In this document: positions 16,801 through 25,357 of the stretch, in pieces
Layout of the letters: each line of letters starts with the position of its first letter
How positions within the stretch are numbered: the first letter of the stretch is position 1
Notes under the pieces: generated by a model
The model's input: the letters and a program-made list of their open reading frames with translations, nothing else
The model's database searches: none
Told to the model about the DNA's origin: nothing
Program-made: the position numbers and the translations under genes
NCBI RefSeq assembly: GCF_900182565.1
Contig: NZ_FXTI01000005.1
Location: forward strand, 202,402-266,401
Source: Melghirimyces algeriensis
GTDB taxonomy: Bacteria > Bacillota > Bacilli > Thermoactinomycetales > DSM-45169
Direction of reading: 5' to 3'
DNA: 64,000 nucleotides

Positions 16801-17228
16801 GTTGATGCAGCCACCTCCGTCCATTGAATGGTCAGTTGATATCGGCCCAACGCTTCGCCTTCCATAAACAGACGAAAGGAAAACTGTACCTGACCTCCTT
16901 CGTCCAAACGTTCTCTTTGGTATGAAAGGGTTTGGACATCCATTTCCGCTACCCCACCAGGAGTCTCGATCAAGCAGCTCGTCATTTTCCCCGGACAATA
17001 CCGTTGCCGATAGGAAACCGCACCTTGCCGGATGACGGTTACCTCATCCTGGTCCGCCTTTACCGTTGTTTTCACTTCATCCTCCGTCCCTGGTTTTTCG
17101 GTATACTTCAGTATCCAACGGTTTTCCCTTGTCTGAAACCAGCCTTCCATCTGTTGTTCAATCGGCTCTTGACGTTCACCATCTTCAGAATCGATCAGGG
17201 AAACAATTGAAAGTCGAATCCGATCCAA
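16797..17228 (-). CDS. ywiB: YwiB family beta-barrel protein (DUF1934)
   Basis: This is a protein of about 143 residues with the beta-rich, calycin-like DUF1934 pattern (GWFQTRENRWILKYTE, then VIRQGAVSYRQRY). It sits directly upstream of argS as in Bacillus. The frame is open to 17270. TTG 17228 is preferred because AAAGGAGTG lies upstream and the family usually begins close to this point; an ATG at 17270 has no Shine-Dalgarno sequence. The function is unknown. Confidence 0.8.
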   Translation of the reverse strand: MDRIRLSIVSLIDSEDGERQEPIEQQMEGWFQTRENRWILKYTEKPGTEDEVKTTVKADQDEVTVIRQGAVSYRQRYCPGKMTSCLIETPGGVAEMDVQTLSYQRERLDEGGQVQFSFRLFMEGEALGRYQLTIQWTEVAAST

Positions 17229-17338
17229 AGAATTGGACACTCCTTTTCCAATTGGTTTGTATCTTATCATGTGACTCTGATCTTTTCCAACCGTTCAATC
17301 TCCCTACTTGTGGGGAACATATTAAAACGGCAATCGTA

Positions 17339-18208
17339 TTACCGGGAGAATCCCAGCAACATCTCGCGAATTACTTTGGCCGCAACAACCGCGGTCTGTT
17401 CCGTTGGATCGTAAGCGGGAGCAACCTCCACAAGATCCGCCCCCACCACTTCGACCTCCGAACGGGCAATGGCATGGATGGCTTCCAGAAGTTCTCCGGA
17501 ATGAATTCCTCCCGGTTCAGGTGTTCCTGTTCCGGGAGCAAAGGCAGGGTCCAATACATCAATATCCACCGTTACGTAAACCGGCCTTCCTTTCAGGCTG
17601 GGCAACACTTCCTTCAGCGGACGCAACACTTCATAAGGATAGAAATGAATATGTTCCCGTGCATACTCAAACTCTTCCTTGGTTCCGGATCGAATCCCAA
17701 ACTGATAAACATTCTCCGGACCCAACAATTGAGCGATCTTTCGAAGTGGAGTGGCATGGGACAAAATCTCCCCTTCATAGTCCGTTCGAAGATCCGCATG
17801 AGCATCCAGATGGATCACGGCCAACTGTTTGTAATGCTTGTGCACTTCCCGGACAATCGGCCAAGTGACCAGGTGCTCTCCTCCGATGCCCAGAGGCATC
17901 TTCTTTTTTTGCAATACTTGATCGACAAATGCTCCAATCTCGTGAACACTCTTTTCCGGATTGCCAAACGGGAGAGGAATATCGCCGGCATCAAAATAGT
18001 TGAACTCAGAGAGGTCACGGGAAAGATAGGGGCTAAATTCCTCCAGAACCAGAGACGCTTCCCGCACCCGTTTGGGACCAAACCGGGAACCGGGACGGAA
18101 ACTGACTGTCCAGTCCATAGGAATCCCATAGATCACCGTTTGCGCCTGTTCCAACTGTGGATTGGCACCGATAAACACATTCCCGGAGTATGCTTCATCA
18201 AACCGCAT
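17339..18208 (-). CDS. speB: Agmatinase
   Basis: This ureohydrolase splits agmatine into putrescine and urea. Its 289 residues carry the binuclear manganese motifs GGEHLVTWP, HLDAHADLR and DIDVLDPAFAPGTGTPEPGG. It follows speE by 3 bases, so the two polyamine genes are co-expressed. Family assignment is firm; agmatine as substrate follows from the speE neighbour. Confidence 0.94.
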   Translation of the reverse strand: MRFDEAYSGNVFIGANPQLEQAQTVIYGIPMDWTVSFRPGSRFGPKRVREASLVLEEFSPYLSRDLSEFNYFDAGDIPLPFGNPEKSVHEIGAFVDQVLQKKKMPLGIGGEHLVTWPIVREVHKHYKQLAVIHLDAHADLRTDYEGEILSHATPLRKIAQLLGPENVYQFGIRSGTKEEFEYAREHIHFYPYEVLRPLKEVLPSLKGRPVYVTVDIDVLDPAFAPGTGTPEPGGIHSGELLEAIHAIARSEVEVVGADLVEVAPAYDPTEQTAVVAAKVIREMLLGFSR

Positions 18209-18211
18209 CCG

Positions 18212-19057
18212 TTACGCTTCCCCCTTCCCAGTCAGTTCTTCTACAAATTTAGGAAGTCTGAACAGCGCGTGATGCAACGTTGGACCATAGTATTTGGTAT
18301 GGATCGCCTGGAGGTCCTCCTCCCGCAAGGAAATCGGGTCCCGCCCTTTGGACCCCAGCGTAAAGCTCCACAATCCGCTGGGATAGGTGGGAATGCTGGC
18401 AGTATACAGACGGGCAATCGGAAAAATATTGGAAATATCCCTGTATACCCGTCGAATGAGATCTCGGTTAAACCATGGGGATTCCGTTTGAGCAACCATG
18501 ATTCCTTCCGGACGGAGCGCTTCAAAAATCCCCTGATAGAAAGGCTTCTGGAAAAGTCCTACGGCCGGTCCGACCGGTTCCGTGGAATCTACCAGAATCA
18601 CATCGTAATGGTTGGGATGTGCTTCAATATGCTTAATCCCATCCTCCACCCGAATCTTCACCCTGGAATCTTCCAGTGCCCCAGCGATTTTTGGAAAATA
18701 CTCCTTGGATACTTCGATAACCCGTCCGTCAATTTCACATAAAACCGCATGTTCGACAGAAGGATACTTCAATACCTCCCGGATGACACCTCCGTCCCCT
18801 CCACCAATCACAAGCACCCGTTTTGGATTGGGATGGGTATTCATCCCCACATGGGTAAGCATTTCATGGTAAACAAATTCATCCTGGTCCGTCGTCATCA
18901 CCATACCGTCCAACACAAGCATACGGCCAAACTGTTTGGTCTCAATCACATCCAAACTCTGATATTCTGTCTGTTCATGGTGAAGCGTGCGACCAATTTT
19001 GGCCTGAATCCCAAAATCGGGGGTTTGTTTTTCTGTATACCAAAGTTCCATATCCAT
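18212..19057 (-). CDS. speE: Spermidine synthase
   Basis: This aminopropyltransferase joins decarboxylated S-adenosylmethionine and putrescine. The family motifs VIGGGDGGVIREVLKYP, CEIDGRVIEVSKEYFP and VDSTEPVGPA are intact. Three close in-frame ATG codons exist at 19066, 19057 and 19051. ATG 19057 is best placed, about 10 bases behind AAGGAG; 19066 is too close to it. The product has about 281 residues. The order speE-speB beside pbpG is as in Bacillus subtilis. Confidence 0.95.
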   Translation of the reverse strand: MDMELWYTEKQTPDFGIQAKIGRTLHHEQTEYQSLDVIETKQFGRMLVLDGMVMTTDQDEFVYHEMLTHVGMNTHPNPKRVLVIGGGDGGVIREVLKYPSVEHAVLCEIDGRVIEVSKEYFPKIAGALEDSRVKIRVEDGIKHIEAHPNHYDVILVDSTEPVGPAVGLFQKPFYQGIFEALRPEGIMVAQTESPWFNRDLIRRVYRDISNIFPIARLYTASIPTYPSGLWSFTLGSKGRDPISLREEDLQAIHTKYYGPTLHHALFRLPKFVEELTGKGEA

Positions 19058-19172
19058 GGTTTCCATACTCCTTCCCTACCTCTTCTCTTTCGAAAAACCC
19101 TTTCATAAGAATAATCCAAGTACTGGCGGGAAACAATCTCAGACTTTAAAAGAAGCAAAATCTTTCCTTGGC

Positions 19173-19202
19173 GAATAGGGAAACTTTCACTGATTCATAC
19201 TA
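19173..19202 (+). promoter_or_regulatory. Forespore (sigma-G/sigma-F-type) promoter of pbpG
   Basis: GAATA at 19173-19177 and CATACTA at 19196-19202 are 18 bases apart. They match the sigma-G consensus (gHATR, 18, CATnHTA) at every fixed position. The motif lies about 55 bases upstream of the pbpG start. Bacillus pbpG is a forespore-expressed gene, so location and consensus agree. Confidence 0.72.
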
Positions 19203-19256
19203 GGCGTCGTAAGGATTTCCATTTCTTTGCAAAGGATACACAAGGAGTGGGCCAAT

Positions 19257-21302
19257 ATGGGAGAAGACACAAACCGAACCCTGCACCCGGAATCCTCATG
19301 GGAACAACTCCCATATTTCAAGTGGTTATCCCGCTGTCGGAATGTGATTCGCTGGTTTGCATTCTGTTTGGTGGTTGGAGTTGCACTGGCACTGATTACG
19401 GTCTTGTATTTAAAATCAAAACCGCTCCCACCCCCACAAATCGGTATGACCACACAACTGCTGGATGCTCATGGAAACCTGATTGATCATTTGGACCAGG
19501 GGGAGAGAAGAGATCCGGTAAAGTTAAAACACCTTCCGCAATCTGTCATTGATGCAACTTTGACAGCGGAAGACCAGCATTTTTACGAGCACTGGGGGTT
19601 TTCACCCAAAGGCATCCTGCGGGCCATTTTGGTGAACATCAAAAAAGGACATGTCGCCCAGGGAGCCAGCACCATCACACAACAACTGGCTCGAAATCTA
19701 TATCTAACCCATGACCGAACATGGTCCAGAAAATGGAAAGAAGCGATATTTACGACACAGTTGGAGCTTCACTTTTCCAAAAATGAGATCCTTCAGATGT
19801 ACCTGAACAAAATTTATTACGGACATGGCGCTTATGGAATTGAGCGTGCAGCCCAAGTCTACTTTGGCAAGCCCGCGCGGGATCTCACCTTGGCGGAGAG
19901 TGCCATTCTGGCAGGCATCCCCCGTGGACCCAGCCAGTACTCTCCCCTTAATCATCCTGCCAAAGCAAAAGCCCGGCAGAAAGCCATCCTAAATGGCATG
20001 GTCCGCAATCATAAGATTACCAAGTCGGAAGCGGAAAAGGCTAAAAATGAATCGTTGGTATATGCAAAGCCTCCTCAACCTCAACCGGCAAAGGCCCCCT
20101 ATTTCCGTGATTACATTCTTCGGGTGGCTACATCCGAATATGGATTGGATGAAAACCAAGTCCGCAACGGAGGACTCAAAATATATACCACCTTGGACCT
20201 GGATATGCAAAAAAAGGCAGAAGAAACCCTGAACAGATACTTAACAGAAGACCTTCAAGGAGCACTGATCAGTATCGATCCCCGAAACGGTCACATCAAG
20301 TCCATGGTTGGTGGAAAAGATTACCGGGTTTCACAGTACAACCGTGTCTTCAGTAAACGGCAGCCGGGGTCCACTTTTAAACCCATTCTCTATCTGGCGG
20401 CTTTGCGAAACGGATGGACCCCTGCCGCCCGTTATGAAAGCAAACCAACCACCTTTATTCATCAAGGAGGGACATACCGGCCAACCAACTATCACAACCG
20501 ATATGCCCACCGACCCATCACAATGGCAGAGGCCCTCGCCGCTTCCGATAATGTGTTTGCGGTTCATACACACCTTTCCATCGGAGAAGAGGAAGCCGTG
20601 CGGATGGGACGCCATCTGGGAATACGAAGCCCTTTGCGTCCTGTTCCCTCATTGGCTTTAGGAACCAGCCCTGTCAGTCCCTTTGAAATGGCTCAGGTAT
20701 ATGCCACCTTGGCCGCAGGCGGAGTCCGCCATCAACCTATGGCCATCCTGCGGATTGAAGATGCAGAAGGAAACATCCTGAGTGAATCGAGACAAACTCC
20801 CAAACAAGTCCTTACACCGGCAGAAGCATTTGTCATGACACGGATGATGCAGGGGGTGTTTGCCCCCGGAGGAACAGCCAACCGAGTCAAACAAATCCTT
20901 TCCCGGCCAGTGGCCGGAAAAACCGGGAGCACAAACTGGGATTCCTGGCTTTCCGGCTATACACCCCAGCTGGCCACCACCATCTGGGTAGGATATGACA
21001 AAGGGAAGTCAATCCCTCGCGGTACATCCCGGAGGACACACAATATTTGGGGAAACTATATGAAAGATGTCCTGCAACCGCTGCCCGCCATGCGCTTTCA
21101 ACCACCACAAGGGGTCGTCAAGGTAACAATCGACCCGGAAACAGGGGGACGGGCGGTCCAATCCTGTCCCAGGTCCTCCGACATCTGGTTTATTGCTGGA
21201 ACGGAACCCAAACAAATGTGTAAGTCCCATCGAAAGGCCCAGCCCAAACCATCACAGGAACCCTCTCTATGGGAACGCATCAAAAAATGGTGGCACGGTT
21301 AG
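19257..21302 (+). CDS. pbpG: Class A penicillin-binding protein (PbpG type)
   Basis: This bifunctional peptidoglycan synthase has 681 residues. A membrane anchor lies at about 30-52. A glycosyltransferase domain follows, with TAEDQHFYEHWGFSPKG, QGASTITQQLARN and a KIYYGHGAYGIERAA motif. The transpeptidase domain has the catalytic serine in RQPGSTFKP, then ASDN and KTGSTNWDSW. ATG 19257 is chosen over 19227 because AAGGAG is 9 bases upstream. Its place next to speE-speB and ywhD, and the forespore promoter, identify it with the Bacillus sporulation PBP. Confidence 0.92.
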   Translation: MGEDTNRTLHPESSWEQLPYFKWLSRCRNVIRWFAFCLVVGVALALITVLYLKSKPLPPPQIGMTTQLLDAHGNLIDHLDQGERRDPVKLKHLPQSVIDATLTAEDQHFYEHWGFSPKGILRAILVNIKKGHVAQGASTITQQLARNLYLTHDRTWSRKWKEAIFTTQLELHFSKNEILQMYLNKIYYGHGAYGIERAAQVYFGKPARDLTLAESAILAGIPRGPSQYSPLNHPAKAKARQKAILNGMVRNHKITKSEAEKAKNESLVYAKPPQPQPAKAPYFRDYILRVATSEYGLDENQVRNGGLKIYTTLDLDMQKKAEETLNRYLTEDLQGALISIDPRNGHIKSMVGGKDYRVSQYNRVFSKRQPGSTFKPILYLAALRNGWTPAARYESKPTTFIHQGGTYRPTNYHNRYAHRPITMAEALAASDNVFAVHTHLSIGEEEAVRMGRHLGIRSPLRPVPSLALGTSPVSPFEMAQVYATLAAGGVRHQPMAILRIEDAEGNILSESRQTPKQVLTPAEAFVMTRMMQGVFAPGGTANRVKQILSRPVAGKTGSTNWDSWLSGYTPQLATTIWVGYDKGKSIPRGTSRRTHNIWGNYMKDVLQPLPAMRFQPPQGVVKVTIDPETGGRAVQSCPRSSDIWFIAGTEPKQMCKSHRKAQPKPSQEPSLWERIKKWWHG

Positions 21303-21326
21303 ACGACCGGCCACCTTGCTTGATTT

Positions 21327-21575
21327 TCAGCATTCGTCGCTGCCACCAATTTCCCCTTCTCCGTCCGCCAGAATTCCATCATTATGCAGCGTGATTAAAT
21401 CCGCCTCACTCAATTCCTTCATAATTTCATAAAAACTTTCTCTTCGCTCAATCGGAAGATTTTTAACGAATCGGTTAATGATTTCCGGGGAAGCATTGGG
21501 AGTAAAGTGCACCCCGCCATGCCGGGCAAAGTGTTCCTGTTCCTCCGGGCGTTCTTCATTCTTTTGTTGTCCCAT
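21327..21575 (-). CDS. Small acidic protein of unknown function
   Basis: The 82-residue product is hydrophilic and acidic, with a helical middle (PEIINRFVKNLPIERRESFYEIMKEL is the predicted helix pair, residues about 31-55) and an acidic C-terminus ending EC. GTAAGGAGGCG upstream of ATG 21575 is a strong start. The open frame extends to 21638 without a better start. It converges with pbpG. I do not recognise a family. Confidence 0.6.
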   Translation of the reverse strand: MGQQKNEERPEEQEHFARHGGVHFTPNASPEIINRFVKNLPIERRESFYEIMKELSEADLITLHNDGILADGEGEIGGSDEC

Positions 21576-21638
21576 TGTGAATCGCCTCCTTACATATAGC
21601 ATGCACAAGCAAACGATCCCTATCGGTGTGAACAACAA

Positions 21639-21684
21639 GAAAAAAACACCAAAATAGCGGGCAAACGCCCGCTACTTCGGTGTC
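21639..21684 (-). terminator. Strong terminator on the minus strand, possibly of a small RNA
   Basis: On the minus strand the outer arms ACACC and GGTGT and the inner arms AGCGGGC and GCCCGCT form a long hairpin, followed by TTTTTTT. The nearest minus-strand gene upstream ends at 21891, about 205 bases away. It therefore ends either a long 3' untranslated region or a separate small RNA. Confidence 0.75.
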
Positions 21685-21823
21685 CTAGCACGTCGGTTCC
21701 GCAATCTGAACTTAAGTTTACCCCAATCGCCCTCCCCCACACAAGCCGAGCCATCCAATGTTCACACAGCGTTCATTTTTCCGGAGATGATAAGCGCCTA
21801 TTCCATTAAAGAACTACTGGTCA

Positions 21824-21838
21824 TGATGATATTTATCA
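21824..21838 (-). promoter_or_regulatory. Fur-box-like sequence
   Basis: TGATGATATTTATCA matches 13 of 15 positions of the 7-1-7 Fur box (TGATAATnATTATCA). It lies downstream of the fusion gene and upstream of the hairpin terminator at 21639. A weak TTAAGT-17-GATAAA promoter overlaps it on the minus strand. The stretch 21640-21890 has no open frame worth naming. Confidence 0.35.
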
Positions 21839-21890
21839 TTACGTTCTGTTAATGACTTAAAATTACATCTGACAAATCCCAAAGGTTTTT

Positions 21891-23759
21891 TCAGCGATCC
21901 GATGCATTGTTCGCTTTACCAAGAATCACATCATGGATCAATTCAGCCGTTTCATCCGGATGGGAAATCGGGAAAGAGTGATGATAGGAGACGGGAATCG
22001 TTTGATATTTGCGGTTATAGGGTTCAATTGAGAATCCGGTATCTTTTGTCCCCAAAATAATCGTTGTTTTCAAAGGATCTAACTCCATTTGATATGGTTG
22101 CAATCCTTCTTTCCGATGGAATCTTGCCAATATTTCCGCATTTGTTTTCCGGACTCTTGGCGACGCCAGATCATTCAGGACATATTGAACATAATCGTTT
22201 GGAATCGTCGCTGAGTTTTCAAAGGCGGAAGACTTTACGAATGCTTTTCTCAACTGTTCCTCATTGGAAAACTTCAAAGCGAGTTTGGATGATAGCCATG
22301 GGAGCTTGTATATGGTTTTTCTTTTATCACTGGACTGCAACCCAGGTTGTAACAAGATGAGTTGCTTGATCTGATTGGGTACACGTTGACTGACCTGTGA
22401 AGCAATCCACCCTCCAAAGGAATGCCCCACCAGAATGACAGGTTGACCGATCTCATCCACGACCTGCACAACGGAGTCAATCATGGCTTGTAAAGAATCC
22501 TTCTGATGATGGTAAGGGGATCGCCCAAAGCCGGGAAGATCAACGGCAATCGCGGGTCCTGCCGTTATCCTGTTCATGATGGGAACCCAATGATCAGCTC
22601 CGCTAAACAGTCCATGAAGGAACACAACCGGTGTTCCTTTCTGTACCGTTTCCAACGTTGCCAACTCCCCTCTCTTATTTCGTTTGATATGGGAAGGAAC
22701 AGTATCGCCATGGGAAAGTTGGTAATCCAAGTCTGCAATCACATGGTGAAGGATCGGCTTTACCTTGAAGGGCTCTGCATGAATGTTTTTGACGGATTCC
22801 ATATTGATGTCGTGTTGAATGAGGAACCCAAGGGATTCTTCCGGGATTCCCATCTTCTCCCCTAGCTTGGATCGTAAGAGCCTTTTTAATACGGGAATGG
22901 GAATGCTCCCCTTTGGAGGAATCGTTCGCAGCTCATGAGCAATCATGGTTAATAATTCTCTTAGGTTTGGTGTATCTGACCGATCGGCCATCGTGTAGTA
23001 GGTATTGCTCTTGGGATCAGGCTGGTTCACTAAGAGGCAAATGAAGGTAGCAAGCTCGCTATTGGTGATAAGAGGGAGCCAGTAGGACGCTCCACCGGGA
23101 ACCGCTAACATTTTCTTGCTTCTGACACTGTCGACGAGCATTCCTACCCCTTTTACCTGTACCGTTTCTCCAGTTTTTATATTTCCAATCACTGTAGATG
23201 GATTCACAACGGACAAGGGAATAGCCAATTCCCTGGCTTGCTGTCTGACGAGAATGTCCGACAACAGTTTCATGCGCTCGTAAGCTCCTTCGTCAGGCAG
23301 GAAATCTGTCATTTGATCCACATCACGATCCCAAGGAATGTTTCCTTCATGAAAAGGACTTTTGTATCCGACAAGGTGTATGAAATGTTGAATCGCCTTG
23401 GGATGCGTCTGGTGCTGAATCTTTCTGCAAAGTTTGAATAGCTCTTTGGTGGCCCCCAAAAACACACGCTTCGCTACTTCCTCATCCAATTCAATATCCA
23501 TCGGGCCCCCGGCATGTATCATGATTTCTGTTTTTACCAAGTGTTTCATATCCCGACGTTCAATTCCCAGATTCTCTTTGCTTAAATCACCTAGAATGGG
23601 GATCACCTGTTGTTCATGAAATCCCTGTTCCTCTTTCAGTTTATGGTACTTATCTTTGGAACGGATGAGTGCAAGGATGGTATGTCCTTCTTCACCTAAT
23701 CGCTTCAGCAATTCCTTTCCGATAAATCCCGTCGCCCCTGTTAAAAAAATTGTAGCCAT
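21891..23759 (-). CDS. Fusion of an SDR/thioester-reductase-like domain and an alpha/beta hydrolase
   Basis: This 622-residue protein joins two enzymes. Residues 1 to about 350 form an extended short-chain dehydrogenase of the NAD-binding 4 (male-sterility/thioester-reductase) type. It has GATGFIG at 8-14 and catalytic Y160-x-x-x-K164. Residues about 370-620 form an alpha/beta hydrolase with HG in the oxyanion stretch (382-383), nucleophile S447 in GHSFGG, and a late histidine near HSFPISHPDE. The substrate is unknown; an acyl or polyketide-like thioester or ester is plausible. ATG 23759 has GGTGGGAG upstream. It forms a pair with the TetR gene and splits the conserved pbpG-ywhD neighbourhood. 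Confidence 0.85.
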   Translation of the reverse strand: MATIFLTGATGFIGKELLKRLGEEGHTILALIRSKDKYHKLKEEQGFHEQQVIPILGDLSKENLGIERRDMKHLVKTEIMIHAGGPMDIELDEEVAKRVFLGATKELFKLCRKIQHQTHPKAIQHFIHLVGYKSPFHEGNIPWDRDVDQMTDFLPDEGAYERMKLLSDILVRQQARELAIPLSVVNPSTVIGNIKTGETVQVKGVGMLVDSVRSKKMLAVPGGASYWLPLITNSELATFICLLVNQPDPKSNTYYTMADRSDTPNLRELLTMIAHELRTIPPKGSIPIPVLKRLLRSKLGEKMGIPEESLGFLIQHDINMESVKNIHAEPFKVKPILHHVIADLDYQLSHGDTVPSHIKRNKRGELATLETVQKGTPVVFLHGLFSGADHWVPIMNRITAGPAIAVDLPGFGRSPYHHQKDSLQAMIDSVVQVVDEIGQPVILVGHSFGGWIASQVSQRVPNQIKQLILLQPGLQSSDKRKTIYKLPWLSSKLALKFSNEEQLRKAFVKSSAFENSATIPNDYVQYVLNDLASPRVRKTNAEILARFHRKEGLQPYQMELDPLKTTIILGTKDTGFSIEPYNRKYQTIPVSYHHSFPISHPDETAELIHDVILGKANNASDR

Positions 23760-23795
23760 GCTTTTTCTCCCACCTTTATTGCTTGATAGCATTTT

Positions 23796-23813
23796 TAGTA
23801 CTGCATGGTACTA
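23796..23813. promoter_or_regulatory. TetR operator copy 1
   Basis: TAGTACTGCATGGTACTA is an inverted repeat (TAGTAC and GTACTA). It lies between the regulator's stop and the start of the fusion gene. A matching site (15 of 18 bases) lies before the regulator gene itself. Confidence 0.75.
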
Positions 23814-23830
23814 GACATGTATAAAAAAAA

Positions 23831-24412
23831 TTAGTCCAGCAGCGCAGTCAGTGTTTGTAAAGAGTCATCCATATAGTGTTGATCCGCTGTAATCTCTGAG
23901 AGAAGTAATGCCCCTTCCAACGTCGAAATAATCAATTTGGCTGTTTTTCTTACATCAATTGCTTTTGTAATTTGCTTCTGGGCAATTCCGGATTGAAGAA
24001 TCTCTTCAACCACAGGGACCTGTTCCAGAAAGAAATTCTTGATCACGGTATGGATGCGTGGCGACTGCTGGGCTGCCTGCAAGTACAAAGAAATAAATGG
24101 ACACCCACCCTTGTCATGATCTAAACACTCCTGATTGGAAATAAGAGCCACCATTTTGTTCAATTTTTCTTTATAGCTCTTTTTTGAACGGACAAGCTCA
24201 TCAATGTGTTGCTCCAGCAGTGATATACGCCACTTGATCACACCAATGGCCAACTCTTCCTTATTTTTAAAGTGATAATATATGTTGGACTTGGATATAC
24301 CACTCACGTGAACAACTTCATCCATGCTCGTTAAATGATAGCCTTTCTCCAAGAATAATCTAGCTGCAATTTCAATCACTTTGTCTCTATTGGTTTTTTT
24401 GATGGTATTCAT
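23831..24412 (-). CDS. TetR/AcrR-family repressor
   Basis: The 193-residue protein has the TetR N-terminal DNA-binding fold (about 8-55: RDKVIEIAARLFLEKGYHLTSM, then VSGISKSNIYYHFKNKEEL). Its C-terminal ligand domain contains CLDHDKGGCPF, as in the YcdC/LmrA-YxaF-like branch. It probably represses itself and the fusion gene through the two similar operators. No Shine-Dalgarno sequence precedes ATG 24412, and the -10 box is only 7 bases upstream, so the mRNA is probably leaderless. The inducer is unknown. Confidence 0.9.
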   Translation of the reverse strand: MNTIKKTNRDKVIEIAARLFLEKGYHLTSMDEVVHVSGISKSNIYYHFKNKEELAIGVIKWRISLLEQHIDELVRSKKSYKEKLNKMVALISNQECLDHDKGGCPFISLYLQAAQQSPRIHTVIKNFFLEQVPVVEEILQSGIAQKQITKAIDVRKTAKLIISTLEGALLLSEITADQHYMDDSLQTLTALLD

Positions 24413-24415
24413 GAT

Positions 24416-24433
24416 TAGAACTATACAGTACTA
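24416..24433. promoter_or_regulatory. TetR operator copy 2
   Basis: On the minus strand the site reads TAGTACTGTATAGTTCTA, 15 of 18 bases identical to copy 1. It covers the -10 box of the regulator's own promoter and reaches to within 4 bases of the start codon. Confidence 0.75.
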
Positions 24434-24448
24434 AAAAGGGGAAGTCAA
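24420..24448 (-). promoter_or_regulatory. Sigma-A promoter of the tetR gene
   Basis: TTGACT (complement of 24443-24448) and TATAGT (complement of 24420-24425) are separated by 17 bases. Only seven bases lie between the -10 box and the ATG, so transcription should begin at or next to the start codon. Confidence 0.8.
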
Positions 24449-24662
24449 GCAAATTCTTATACTTTTGATGGGATAATGATGTAGGGAGCTGAGGGGGAAA
24501 TGTACTCTTGCTACGTGTAGAGTCCCTGACGCCTGCTGAAGAGAACTGCAGATCGGTCCAATGCTTCTCTCCCATGTACCATATCACATCTATTTTTAAG
24601 ACTGCTGATAAAGGGCAATGTTAAAATCCAATGCGAGCATCCTTTTTGACTACCCAGCGAAA

Positions 24663-24732
24663 CCCCCGGAAGTCCCAACCGTTCAGCGGACAACCGTTTT
24701 TTCCTTTGTCCGCTGGTTGAGGCTTCCGGGGG
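24663..24732. repeat. Long imperfect inverted repeat
   Basis: CCCCCGGAAG at the left end and CTTCCGGGGG at the right end are perfect complements. Inner segments CAACC/GGTTG and AGCGGACAA/TTGTCCGCT also pair, interrupted by small mismatches, around a T-rich loop. The roughly 70-base element lies after ywhD. It could be an extended terminator without a clear T-run, or a copy of a dispersed palindromic element. The rest of 24450-24780 shows nothing else. Confidence 0.5.
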
Positions 24733-24780
24733 TGGAGGAGGATGAAAATACCGGTTTTGCCACGACTTTGTCTTCAAGCT

Positions 24781-25287
24781 CTATTTTTGGGTATCCACCT
24801 GCAATGCTTTTTTCAGTTCTTCGGGGGAATTTTCCCACATCTCCTGATCATTTTCTATCAAAAAGCGACGCAAGGCCTCTTTTCCTTCATCATCCAAGTC
24901 GGAAATACGATATCGGCGCTTTAATGCATCATCCATTCGGTTCACATGAAGCGGTAAGTTTTTCCATCCGCGGCGTGCTTCATGGTCAATCACCATTGAA
25001 CAGGCAGCCGCACCCGCATAATAAGGCCCTTTCTCATTCCGATCAACGGTCACCCAAACAATCCAATAAACCTTCCCGTTGGGGACATCTTCCGGGTTAC
25101 TGATAAATTTGATTCGACGTTCAACAGCGCTTTTCGCATGAATCAGACCCAGATCAATCTTTGCCTGGTCTCCGTCAATCAGGACGGCTGACAGATCCCT
25201 TAGATTCAGCGTACCTGTATAATATCCCCCATGGGTCGTAGAATCTTCCCGAATGATATTAAAACCGGAATTCTTTTTCTGGCTCAC
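24781..25287 (-). CDS. ywhD: YwhD family protein
   Basis: The 168-residue protein matches the Bacillus YwhD family along its length. Examples are FNIIREDSTTHGGYYTGTLN at the start, VYWIVWVTVDRNEKGPYY in the middle, and the basic helix RRRYRISDLDDEGKEALRR near the end. No catalytic motif is evident and the function is unknown. In B. subtilis it is next to pbpG; here a regulator and a fusion gene lie between them. Confidence 0.85.
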   Translation of the reverse strand: MSQKKNSGFNIIREDSTTHGGYYTGTLNLRDLSAVLIDGDQAKIDLGLIHAKSAVERRIKFISNPEDVPNGKVYWIVWVTVDRNEKGPYYAGAAACSMVIDHEARRGWKNLPLHVNRMDDALKRRYRISDLDDEGKEALRRFLIENDQEMWENSPEELKKALQVDTQK

Positions 25288-25357
25288 GAACGTCCCTCCT
25301 TTTACTTCTTTTTGTATTGTATCTCATTGCGAATATCCTTTCAAAAGGGACCAGGGA

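Noticed and set aside
16801..16998. N-terminal extension of argS to 16998
   Set aside because: The extra residues overlap ywiB, are not argS-like, and ATG 16800 has a strong ribosome binding site and gives the standard length.
17066..18742. 558-codon frame on the plus strand
   Set aside because: It lies antisense to speB and speE, which are unmistakable, and its translation shows no domain.
24618..25103. 161-codon plus-strand frame across the long hairpin and ywhD
   Set aside because: Most of it is antisense to ywhD and it has no ribosome binding site.
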